Of a stretch of DNA of 64,000 nucleotides, positions 1 through 7,078 are shown one piece after another. The notes beneath the pieces are model-generated. The model had not been told where the DNA came from, searched no databases, and was given only the letters and a program-made list of their open reading frames with translations. This DNA comes from Pontibacter sp. HSC-36F09 (lineage in GTDB: Bacteria > Bacteroidota > Bacteroidia > Cytophagales > Hymenobacteraceae): contig NZ_JALKAA010000005.1 of the NCBI RefSeq assembly GCF_024171605.1, positions 62,001 through 126,000 on the forward strand. Reading direction: 5' to 3'. Both the position numbers and the translations under genes were made by a program. Within the stretch, counting starts at the first letter, position 1. Every line of letters starts with the position of its first letter.

Positions 1-450
1 CTGGAGCGGATGGCGTGTCGCTGATTCCAGGCTTACAATTGGAACGCCGGTCAGCTCAATGAATTTGTTGAGGAGATCCTCGCTATAATCTTCTTCTCTG
101 TCCTGCAGTTTCGGGAAAGAGCGGATGCCGATGATGTCGCAGTACTGGCCCATCACCGCAGCAGCTTCACGGATGTGCTCCACTGTGGTGCCGTCCATGA
201 TCACGCCATCGCGGGTTTCCAGTGCCCAGCCTTCTTTGTCCAGGTTCATCACCATCACGTTCATACCCAGGTTCATACCGGCCTTTTGTGTGCTCAGGCG
301 GGTACGCAGACTAGGGTTCATAAAGATCAGGCCAAGGGTTTTATCCTGACCGAGCAATTTATGCGCGTAAGGGTTGTTTTTTAGTTCGAGTGCTTCGTTC
401 ACCAGAGCGGCGACGTCCTGCACATCGTGTACGGAAGTGAATTGCTTCAT
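1..450 (-). CDS. argF': N-acetyl-/N-succinyl-ornithine carbamoyltransferase, N-terminal 150 residues (partial)
   Basis: Transfers a carbamoyl group from carbamoyl phosphate to N-acylated ornithine in the Bacteroidota version of arginine biosynthesis. The minus strand is open from the ATG at 450 to the window edge and encodes a protein starting MKQFTSVHDVQD. The carbamoyl-phosphate motif appears as FMNPSLRTRLSTQKAG, the form typical of the acyl-ornithine enzymes of Bacteroides and Xanthomonas rather than the STRT of classic ArgF. The start ATG overlaps the argD stop by one base (TGATG), so translation is probably coupled to argD. Whether the acyl group is acetyl or succinyl cannot be decided because the specificity loop lies outside the window. 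Confidence 0.88.
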   Translation of the reverse strand, partial: MKQFTSVHDVQDVAALVNEALELKNNPYAHKLLGQDKTLGLIFMNPSLRTRLSTQKAGMNLGMNVMVMNLDKEGWALETRDGVIMDGTTVEHIREAAAVMGQYCDIIGIRSFPKLQDREEDYSEDLLNKFIELTGVPIVSLESATRHPLQ

Positions 451-1598
451 CAGGCAGTTACTTTTTTGGTAAGAATGGATGAAAAGGCTTTCAAAAACTG
501 ATCGATTTCCGCTTTGCTGATAGTGAGAGCGGGCAACAGACGTAATGTGTTTTTGTTGGAAGAACTTCCCGTAAAGATACCATATTGGTTCAGCAGTTCT
601 TTACGGATGGCAGCGCAGGGTTCGTGGAGTTCAATCCCGATCATCAAACCTTGTCCGCGCACCTCTTTTATACCTGGCATCCCTTCGAGCTGCTCTCTCA
701 GGTAGTGCCCCATGATAGTGGCGTTTTCCAGCAGATTCTCTTTCTCTATAACCTCCAGCACAGCCAGCGACGCAGCGCAGGCCAGGTAGTTGCCTCCAAA
801 TGTTGTACCCAACATACCATGACGTGCCTCTATTTCCGGACTGATAAGCACACCACCTACCGGGAAGCCGTTGCCCATACCTTTGGCAACCGTAATCAGA
901 TCTGGCTGGACGGCAGCATGCTGGTGCGCAAAGAATTTACCTGAGCGGCCATAACCTGACTGCACTTCATCTAATATCAATAATGCACCAACTTTTTTAC
1001 AGCCTGCTTCCAGTGCTTTCAGGAAATCAACTGTCGGGATGTTTACCCCTCCTACACCTTGTATACCTTCCACAATCACAGCAGCCAACTCTCCTCCGTG
1101 CAGTTGCAGCGCCTCCTCAAAAGAGGTTACGTCGTTAAACGGCAGGAAAATAATGTTATCGGTCTGGTTGATCGGCGCCACAATGCTCGGGTCGTCAGTG
1201 GCAGCGACAGCAGCTGAAGTACGGCCATGGAAAGAGGCCTTAAAGGAAATGACCTTTTTGCGACCCGTCTGGAAAGAAGCCAGTTTCAGGGCGTTCTCAT
1301 TAGCCTCGGCGCCGGAGTTGCACAGGAAAAAGATGTAGGCTTCGTAGCCACTGATTTTGCCCAGCTTTTCGGCCAGTTCCTGCTGCATCGGCATTTGCAC
1401 GGCGTTGGAATAGAAGCCGATGTCGTATAGCTGACGCGCGATGCGCTTTACGTAGTGAGGGTGAGAATGACCGATCGAGATAACGGCGTGGCCGCCGTAG
1501 AGGTCGAGGTATTTTCTGCCTTCCTTGTCCCAAACAGACAGACCGGCTGCTCTTACAGGTTCGATATCGAAGAGCGGGTATACATCAAAGAGGTTCAT
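450..1598 (-). CDS. argD: Acetylornithine (succinylornithine) aminotransferase
   Basis: PLP-dependent class III aminotransferase, 382 aa, which makes N-acylornithine from the semialdehyde. Family features: YLDLYGGHAVISIGHSHP near residue 30, a phosphate-binding NSGAEANE near 95, the aspartate contacting the PLP ring in LILDEVQSGYGRSG near 210, and the PLP lysine in TVAKGMGNGFP near 240. The length is usual for the short Bacteroidota ArgD. The gene starts after the palindromic element at 1704-1834 and runs into argF' with a one-base overlap. It lies in the same minus-strand series as argC and argG, although the BIME-like repeat separates it from argC. Confidence 0.93.
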   Translation of the reverse strand: MNLFDVYPLFDIEPVRAAGLSVWDKEGRKYLDLYGGHAVISIGHSHPHYVKRIARQLYDIGFYSNAVQMPMQQELAEKLGKISGYEAYIFFLCNSGAEANENALKLASFQTGRKKVISFKASFHGRTSAAVAATDDPSIVAPINQTDNIIFLPFNDVTSFEEALQLHGGELAAVIVEGIQGVGGVNIPTVDFLKALEAGCKKVGALLILDEVQSGYGRSGKFFAHQHAAVQPDLITVAKGMGNGFPVGGVLISPEIEARHGMLGTTFGGNYLACAASLAVLEVIEKENLLENATIMGHYLREQLEGMPGIKEVRGQGLMIGIELHEPCAAIRKELLNQYGIFTGSSSNKNTLRLLPALTISKAEIDQFLKAFSSILTKKVTA

Positions 1599-1703
1599 GG
1601 CTATGGAATTAGATGTAAGAGGTTAGAAAATAGGTATAGAACAGAGTTCTTGGGTATGTGAGCATTGTTGAATTGCTGGTTGTTGATTGTTATTTGTCTG
1701 AAT

Positions 1704-1834
1704 TATGGCGCGAGCGGCCTCGCTCGTGACTTGCTATCGTGGGGCCTCCGGCCCCTTGTGCTAAACTGAGAAAACATACAACTGGGCCAAAGGCCCCCTC
1801 TATACTAAACACGAGCGAGGACGCTCGCGCTATA
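1704..1834. repeat. REP/BIME-like palindrome cluster
   Basis: Outer arms at 1704-1728 and 1810-1834 are 25-base inverted copies with two mismatches. Each arm is itself a small hairpin built on GAGCG/CGCTC. Between them lie two further GC-rich hairpins, GGGGCC-TCC-GGCCCC (1741-1755) and GGGCC-AAA-GGCCC (around 1784-1796), which are near-inverted copies of each other. The whole 131 bases is therefore a nested, symmetric set of four hairpins between the argC stop and the argD start. This architecture matches BIMEs mobilised by REP-associated tyrosine transposases (RAYT). No RAYT gene is in the window. It could also modulate the argC/argD mRNA. Confidence 0.7.
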
Positions 1835-1840
1835 AAACTT

Positions 1841-2842
1841 TTAAAAAGCCGCAGCTTTCAGCTTTAAGCCAGTCGTTTCGTCCAAACCAAAAACCAGGTT
1901 CATGTTCTGGACGGCCTGTCCGGCGGCTCCTTTTAGCAGGTTATCAATTAGGCTGGTGATCACGAGCATGTTGCCAAGCTTCTGCAGGTATAGCACGCAT
2001 TTGTTGGTGTTCACCACCTGCTTCAGGTCCGGGTTTTGATCGGTCACCAGGGTAAAAGGGTGTCCTTTGTAATAGTCCTTGTACATAGCTTGGGCCTCTT
2101 CCAACGAAAGGTCCGACTGCAGGTATGCGGTAATAAAGATTCCGCGCGCAAATGGACCGCGGTAAGGTATAAAGTGAATGTCCGGCTGACCTTCGGACTG
2201 CAGGCTTTTCAGACTGCGCTTGATCTCGTGCAGGTGCTGGTGCTCCATCACTTTGTAGGTCGATACGTTCTCAGTGCGCCAGCTGAAATGCGAAGTCGCG
2301 CTCAGGCTTTGGCCGGCTCCTGTAGAACCCGTGATACCACTTACATGCACATCGGTATTCAGCAGATTTTGCTTGGCCAGCGGTAGCAAAGCCAATTGTA
2401 TACCTGTGGCAAAGCAGCCCGGGTTGGCAATGTGCTCCGCCTGCTGAATCTGCTCACGCTGTAGTTCCGGCAAACCATACACAAAGCTACGGCCATCGGC
2501 ATTTACGTTGGCAGTGGCCGTACCTTCATTCCAACGGAAATCCTGGCTCAGGTCGATGATTTTTGTTTCAGCAGATACTTCGTTTTCTGCCAGAAATTTG
2601 GCCGCCTCCCCATGTCCGGCGCACAGAAAAAGCACATCCACAGGTATAGCGGCGTCAGCTGAAAACAGTATTTCGGTTTCTCCCAGCAGATCAGGGTGCG
2701 TGGCGTATACCGGTTTACCTGCCTGGCTGCGGCTCTGTACAAAAGCCAGTTCAACATTCGGGTGAAGCAGTATTAAACGCAGCAGTTCACCACCGGCATA
2801 CCCTGCTCCGCCTACTATACCTGCTTTTATACTTGTTGACAT
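1841..2842 (-). CDS. argC: N-acetyl-gamma-glutamyl-phosphate reductase
   Basis: NADP-dependent reduction of N-acetylglutamyl phosphate to the semialdehyde, third step of arginine biosynthesis; 333 aa. The Rossmann motif GIVGGAGYAGGELLRLI is at the N terminus and the catalytic cysteine is in the conserved NPGCFATG near residue 140. HFSWRTENVSTYKVMEHQHLHEI and the Pro-Tyr-Arg-Gly segment near 225 fit the family. The ATG overlaps the argG stop (TAATG), so it is probably translationally coupled to argG. A BIME-like repeat lies just downstream. Confidence 0.95.
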   Translation of the reverse strand: MSTSIKAGIVGGAGYAGGELLRLILLHPNVELAFVQSRSQAGKPVYATHPDLLGETEILFSADAAIPVDVLFLCAGHGEAAKFLAENEVSAETKIIDLSQDFRWNEGTATANVNADGRSFVYGLPELQREQIQQAEHIANPGCFATGIQLALLPLAKQNLLNTDVHVSGITGSTGAGQSLSATSHFSWRTENVSTYKVMEHQHLHEIKRSLKSLQSEGQPDIHFIPYRGPFARGIFITAYLQSDLSLEEAQAMYKDYYKGHPFTLVTDQNPDLKQVVNTNKCVLYLQKLGNMLVITSLIDNLLKGAAGQAVQNMNLVFGLDETTGLKLKAAAF

Positions 2843-4038
2843 TATAGTTCGGTGTTGTTGATCTTGTGGTACATCATGGCCTGGTTGCCGAATATCTTGG
2901 AGAAGCCTTTCACATCCTCACCCGACCAGGCATTGTTCATTTCACCGTAGCTGCCAAACTTCGACGACATCAAATCATGCTCCGACTCGATACCCTCTAC
3001 CTGGAAACGGTAAGGCGCCAGCAGCACGTGTACCTTGCCGGTCACATTCTCCTGCGTCTCCTGCAGGAAGGTCTCGATGTTGCGCATGGTTGGGTCGATG
3101 AACTGTCCTTCGTGCAGCCAGTTGCCGTACCAGGTTGCCAGTTGGTCTTTCCAATAAAGCTGCCATTTGGTAAGCACGTGCTTCTCCAAGGTATGATGCG
3201 CCTTAATGATCACCATCGGGGCAGCTGCCTCAAAGCCAACACGGCCTTTGATGCCGATGATCGTATCGCCCACATGGATGTCGCGGCCAATGGCAAAAGG
3301 ACCTGCTATACCTTGCAGCGCCTGGATTGCCTGTACCGGGCTCTCGTATACCTTGTCGTTTATACCTGTCAGTTCGCCTTTCACGAAATGCAGCGTCACA
3401 CGCTCAGGTTGCTCTTTGGTGAGTTGCGTTGGGTAGGCTGATTCCGGCAGTGGCTGGTGCGAGGTCAGGGTTTCTTTGCCACCCACTGAGGTACCCCAAA
3501 TGCCTTTGTTGATCGAGTACTGCGCTTTCACGAAGTCGTATTCCACGCCGTGCTGCTTCAGGTATTCAATCTCTTCTTCACGCGACAATTTCATGTCACG
3601 GATCGGCGTGATGATCTCGATATCCGGAATCATCACATGGAAGATCATGTCGAAGCGCACCTGATCGTTACCAGCTCCGGTGCTTCCGTGGGCCACATAG
3701 TCAGCACCCAGGGCTTTAGCGTGGCGCGCGATGGCCATGGCCTGCGTCACGCGCTCGGCACTCACTGACAAGGGATAGGTGTTGTTCTTCAGCACGTTTC
3801 CGAATATCAGGTACTTGATGCAGCTCTGGTAATAGTATTCTGTTTCTTCCAGATTGGTGTGCTGCGTCACGCCTAGGTCGTAGGCTCGCTGCTCGGTCTG
3901 CTGCAGCTCCTCTGCTGAGAATCCGCCGGTGTTCACCAGCACAGAATGCACTTCCAGTCCCTTTTCTTCTTTCAGGTACTTTACACAGTAAGAGGTATCC
4001 AGGCCGCCGCTGAAGGCTAAAACAACTTTCTTCTTCAT
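2842..4038 (-). CDS. argG: Argininosuccinate synthase
   Basis: ATP-dependent condensation of citrulline with aspartate; 398 aa, a normal length. The PP-loop ATP motif AFSGGLDTSYC starts at residue 9, followed by the conserved AHGSTGAGNDQVRFD near 118 and EYDFVKAQYSINKGIWGTS near 170. It lies 8 bases downstream of the GNAT gene and overlaps argC by one base, so the GNAT-argG-argC unit reads as one transcript. Early placement of argG in the arginine cluster is common in Bacteroidota. Confidence 0.96.
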   Translation of the reverse strand: MKKKVVLAFSGGLDTSYCVKYLKEEKGLEVHSVLVNTGGFSAEELQQTEQRAYDLGVTQHTNLEETEYYYQSCIKYLIFGNVLKNNTYPLSVSAERVTQAMAIARHAKALGADYVAHGSTGAGNDQVRFDMIFHVMIPDIEIITPIRDMKLSREEEIEYLKQHGVEYDFVKAQYSINKGIWGTSVGGKETLTSHQPLPESAYPTQLTKEQPERVTLHFVKGELTGINDKVYESPVQAIQALQGIAGPFAIGRDIHVGDTIIGIKGRVGFEAAAPMVIIKAHHTLEKHVLTKWQLYWKDQLATWYGNWLHEGQFIDPTMRNIETFLQETQENVTGKVHVLLAPYRFQVEGIESEHDLMSSKFGSYGEMNNAWSGEDVKGFSKIFGNQAMMYHKINNTEL

Positions 4039-4046
4039 AATATGGG

Positions 4047-4715
4047 TTAGATGCTTGTCGGGTTAGTGTTTTGGTTTCCGTGGCTTTGCGCAAACGTGCC
4101 GTAACCCACAGGTATAGACGGTTCTTCCACAGGAGTCAGGATTTGGAGCTGCTCGCGGGCAATCGGTTTCTGCTCACGTGCCGGATCGTAAAGCATGGCG
4201 GTACAGAGGCAGTTGCTGCGGTTCTTCATCACCAGGATCTCGTAGTTCACGCAGCTCTTGCAGCCGTTCCAGAATGCGTCGTCGTCGGTCAACTCGGAAT
4301 AAGTAACCGGGCGGTAACCCAGGTCAGAGTTGATCTTCATCACGGCCAAACCGGTAGTTAGGCCGAATATCTTTGAATCCGGGTATTTGGTGCGCGACAG
4401 TTCAAAAATTTTGTTCTTGATCAGTTTGGCCAGACCGCTTTTACGAAGTTCCGGCGACACAATGAGACCTGAGTTAGCCACGTACTTTCCATGGCTCCAG
4501 GTTTCGATGTAGCAGAAGCCAGCCCAAACGCCGTTCACGTCCAGGGCGATCACGGCCTTTCCTTCCAGCATTTTCTGGGCAATGTACTCCGGGGTACGCT
4601 TGGCTATACCTGTACCTCTGGCCTTGGCCGAAGATTCCATTTCGTCGCAGATCTGCTGCGCATAGCTGGTGTGTTGCGCAGTGGCAACGGTAATGATAAA
4701 AGGAGATGGATTCAT
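4047..4715 (-). CDS. GNAT acetyltransferase heading the arginine cluster, candidate N-acetylglutamate synthase
   Basis: 222-aa GNAT-fold protein. The acetyl-CoA region is visible as GLIVSPELRKSGLAKLIKNK near residues 83-102, an R-x-x-G-x-A-like pyrophosphate loop. The C-terminal third carries several cysteines (GCKSCVNYE, NCLCTAM), which is unusual for a plain GNAT. It is the first gene of the arginine unit, 8 bases before argG. No argA or argJ appears in the window and this family recurs next to argG in Bacteroidota, so I infer that it supplies N-acetylglutamate. Position supports this; no catalytic residue proves it. Confidence 0.75.
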   Translation of the reverse strand: MNPSPFIITVATAQHTSYAQQICDEMESSAKARGTGIAKRTPEYIAQKMLEGKAVIALDVNGVWAGFCYIETWSHGKYVANSGLIVSPELRKSGLAKLIKNKIFELSRTKYPDSKIFGLTTGLAVMKINSDLGYRPVTYSELTDDDAFWNGCKSCVNYEILVMKNRSNCLCTAMLYDPAREQKPIAREQLQILTPVEEPSIPVGYGTFAQSHGNQNTNPTSI

Positions 4716-4733
4716 TATAGAAATTATATACCA

Positions 4734-4753
4734 GGCTATGCTTGCGCATAACC
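4734..4753 (-). promoter_or_regulatory. 8-bp hairpin with GCAA tetraloop in the 5' region of the arginine unit
   Basis: Read on the minus strand, GGTTATGC-GCAA-GCATAGCC forms an eight-base-pair stem (one G-U pair) closed by a GNRA tetraloop, 18 bases before the GNAT start codon. No U-run follows, so it is not a terminator. It could stabilise the mRNA or control translation initiation, or it could be a DNA operator, since TATGC and GCATA are also a palindrome. A related TATACGG/GCGCATA stretch lies near 4800-4815. Confidence 0.4.
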
Positions 4754-4840
4754 AGCTGATACAGAATTAGAAATAATTGAAACAATGCTCTGAAACGGAT
4801 ATACGGCTGCGCATACCTTCTTCAGGCAACAATCACTCAT

Positions 4841-4878
4841 AAAAAAATTGGGGAAGAATGACTACCACATGGGTAGTC
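4841..4878 (-). terminator. Possible attenuator hairpin between the leader ORF and the arginine unit
   Basis: On the minus strand GACTACC-loop-GGTAGTC (4878-4860) forms a 7-bp stem, and a run of seven T lies about 12 bases further on (4847-4841). The spacing to the T-run is longer than in a classic intrinsic terminator, so this is only a candidate attenuator. It sits 15 bases downstream of the stop codon of the 42-codon leader ORF. Confidence 0.35.
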
Positions 4879-4893
4879 GGGAAGCACGTCGGC

Positions 4894-5022
4894 CTAGGGC
4901 CTGTAACGGACCACGGCATTAATAGCCCTCAAAACTATCCTGGCAGACAGAATAGAAAAAGACGCACCCTTCAGAGAAAGGTGATTTACCATCGCAGATG
5001 ATAAAGTCGGCTTTTTTTTCAT
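4894..5022 (-). CDS. 42-aa candidate leader peptide of the arginine cluster
   Basis: ATG at 5022, TAG at 4896-4894, encoding MKKKPTLSSAMVNHLSLK and continuing to an Arg-rich end: four of the last sixteen residues are Arg, in SARIVLRAINAVVRYRP. It is the only ORF between a plausible promoter (5077-5108) and the GNAT gene, and a hairpin plus T-run follow it. The layout copies the trp and his leaders of this window, so I infer an arginine-sensing leader peptide. Unlike the trp and hisH leaders, no clear antiterminator complement was found, and the Arg codons are not consecutive. Confidence 0.45.
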   Translation of the reverse strand: MKKKPTLSSAMVNHLSLKGASFSILSARIVLRAINAVVRYRP

Positions 5023-5076
5023 TTCAATTTGTTGGTTCAAATTTTATAAAAACAGGTCTTTGCCTGTTCCAGAAAG

Positions 5077-5108
5077 CAAAGGTTTGCAATTAATATCGGT
5101 ATCTACAA
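5077..5108 (-). promoter_or_regulatory. Candidate Bacteroidota promoter of the arginine unit
   Basis: On the minus strand, TTG (5108-5106), a 21-base spacer, then AACCTTTG (5084-5077), one mismatch from the TAnnTTTG -7 consensus. It is followed by a 5' hairpin AACAGG-CAAAGA-CCTGTT (around 5067-5050). Transcription from here would cover the leader ORF and then GNAT-argG-argC. The rest of 4716-5267 holds AT-rich sequence and no other gene that I can support. Confidence 0.4.
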
Positions 5109-5267
5109 CAATTAATTGTAGATTATGATAAAATTTACACCTTACTACAAAATGTTACAACATATAGTTTAAAAGATCTCTGTTTTTTGAAATTAGCATC
5201 TAAATGCTGTGCTGGTAACAAAGCGCACTACTCAAAATTTTAGCTGCTTTGCGTATCTTGCAGCGCA

Positions 5268-5546
5268 ATGAAGAATTTATCCCTCAGCGTTATCATCGGC
5301 CTCATCTTTTCTGCCATCGGCACGGCCTACCTGTTCCTGACTCGTGACCCACTCATGGCGGCCATTTGGCTGAGCTTCGGCAACGGTCTTATCCTATCCA
5401 ACCTACGCTTTAGCAAACCCGATGCGGCCGGCAATCTGGTGGCTGCCCCTATTCCTAAAGTGAGGTTCTATGTTGGCATAGGCCTGATTGTAATGGCGGT
5501 GATTTTATTGGGGGTGCAGGTATACACGGATATGCAGCAGGCCTAA
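5268..5546 (+). CDS. Small membrane protein of unknown function
   Basis: 92 aa. Hydrophobic stretches at about residues 5-24, 28-45 and 67-86 suggest three membrane segments, with a short polar loop (RFSKPDAAGN) between the second and third. No family is recognised with confidence. It is read away from the arginine cluster and converges with the protease gene, whose stop lies one base downstream. The ATG follows a TATCTTGC stretch at about 5252 that may be part of a -7 element, but no good -33 box is visible. Confidence 0.6.
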   Translation: MKNLSLSVIIGLIFSAIGTAYLFLTRDPLMAAIWLSFGNGLILSNLRFSKPDAAGNLVAAPIPKVRFYVGIGLIVMAVILLGVQVYTDMQQA

Positions 5547-5547
5547 G

Positions 5548-6816
5548 TTAGATCCGGCTCTGTAAAACCATCTCCACGTTTACCAATTTAGAGTCGCGCT
5601 TCAGCTTTAGTCTTACCTTTCGGCCCGGCTTGCTTTCGAAGAGCTCCAGCAGCTCGTCCAGCGCCAGTTCTGTGCAATCGCGGCCGTTGATGTTGATGAG
5701 CTGGTCGCCGGGCAGCAGTCCGCTCGCTTTGGCAGGTGAGTCCTCTATGACATGCGACACGATGTAAAAGTTGGCTCCGGGCAATGGCGTGCTAATCTCA
5801 AAACCGGTCATGTTATAGTAAAACGGTTCGCTGTATTTGCTGTTGGGCATCAGCACCATGCGCTCGTGCGGATAGTCAAAGATCACGGTGAAACGCTTCA
5901 GAATATCCGAGCCTATGTTACCGTTGCGGTTTGCCAGGTTAAGGGCCGCTTTGATCGACTCCTCGTCTGGATAAGATGCCGGCAGATCGCGCAGCTCGTA
6001 CCTGCCCAGAGAAAAACTGTTGATGCGACCGATCTTGCCATTGATATCCCCGCTCAAACCCCGACCCAGGTAGGCTTCCATCACTTTAGGCGGTAATTGC
6101 AGACGCTCATCCGTTGGCAGGTATAGCGATATAGAGTGACTTGCGCCCGTATCGATCACCAGCTTCACTTTAATGGAATCCCCGTTATGCTGCCGTACAT
6201 CCGCCTCCACGTAGGCTTTGGTGTTCTCAATGTGGAGCGGGTATACCTCGCCCTTTTTCGGAACCTTGAGCTTCGTGTCCGGTCGGTAAAGCGTGAGCGT
6301 TTTACTGCTGTAGTTGATCTTAACAATGAAATTCCGGAAAATGTCGTAGCCGATGATGCCGTGTATGGCCATCCCCATACGGGTAGAAAGGTTAAAAACA
6401 TCTTCCATCAGCACGTATACCTGGTGATTGACGCCTACTATACCTGGCATGCGCATAACGTTGCCTCTCGAGTAGATCGCCTCCATTTCATGCCCGCTGC
6501 CCAGCCCCTGTATGCTAATGCGACCGGCCTCGTTCAGACTGAGCGAATCGGAGTAATTCAGGCGGGTGATCAGCGTGTTTTTCACACCGGAGTCCAGAAT
6601 GAAATTCAGGGGTTGCGAGTCGTTGATCTGCACCGGGATGATGATCAGGTTATGGACCAGCTTGAAAGGAAAAGTGATGCTTTTGCGCTTGGAGGTGAAG
6701 TAGACAGTATCGCTGGCAAACGCCTGCCCCATCGCTTCGGAAAATGACAGACAGAAGCAAAGACAAAGCAGTAGAAAGGAAGAAAACCTTGTCATGGGAA
6801 GACCTACGTAAGACAC
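5548..6816 (-). CDS. Retropepsin-like aspartyl protease with C-terminal PDZ domain
   Basis: 422 aa with an N-terminal signal peptide (about residues 1-30, ending around AMGQAFA). Two aspartyl-protease half-motifs are present: FILDSGVKNT near 93 and LVIDTGASHS near 222, the latter a classic D-T-G-A. The C-terminal 90 residues form a PDZ domain with SPAKASGLLPGDQLININGR. It is probably a periplasmic or surface protease, or a protease-like protein; the first half-site reads DSG rather than DTG. The gene is monocistronic and convergent with the small membrane protein. Confidence 0.8.
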   Translation of the reverse strand: MSYVGLPMTRFSSFLLLCLCFCLSFSEAMGQAFASDTVYFTSKRKSITFPFKLVHNLIIIPVQINDSQPLNFILDSGVKNTLITRLNYSDSLSLNEAGRISIQGLGSGHEMEAIYSRGNVMRMPGIVGVNHQVYVLMEDVFNLSTRMGMAIHGIIGYDIFRNFIVKINYSSKTLTLYRPDTKLKVPKKGEVYPLHIENTKAYVEADVRQHNGDSIKVKLVIDTGASHSISLYLPTDERLQLPPKVMEAYLGRGLSGDINGKIGRINSFSLGRYELRDLPASYPDEESIKAALNLANRNGNIGSDILKRFTVIFDYPHERMVLMPNSKYSEPFYYNMTGFEISTPLPGANFYIVSHVIEDSPAKASGLLPGDQLININGRDCTELALDELLELFESKPGRKVRLKLKRDSKLVNVEMVLQSRI

Positions 6817-6947
6817 AGAGAATCAGTCTTATCTATATACGTAGATTTTAAGACAAGATAGTATCGATACTGAATATTATTGTTTTAGTGCAAAAGAAAC
6901 AGGCCTGACGCTGTGGCTCGCAAACTTCAGACACGCAGCAGACGCCC

Positions 6948-6992
6948 GGATGGTATAAGTTCAGCTTCATATCTGCTGAACTTATACCATCC
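6948..6992. repeat. Perfect 17-bp inverted repeat with 11-base loop
   Basis: Arms 6948-6964 and 6976-6992 are exact reverse complements and contain GGTATA/TATACC, the core of the dispersed motif described in the findings. The element lies 86 bases beyond the stop codon of the DUF5686 gene on the minus strand, so it may end that transcript, but no U-run follows on either strand. The 11-base loop equals that of the perfect repeat at 9963-10007. Confidence 0.6.
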
Positions 6993-7078
6993 CGAACTAT
7001 TCATCGCCAGCTCAAGACAACTGCCCATTTCCGCCTTTAAAAAGGGAAAACTGCACTTATGTCCTATACCCGTTATCT

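Noticed and set aside
1..384. Plus-strand frames overlapping the argF' region
   Set aside because: They are antisense to a clear acyl-ornithine carbamoyltransferase coding frame and have no similarity of their own.
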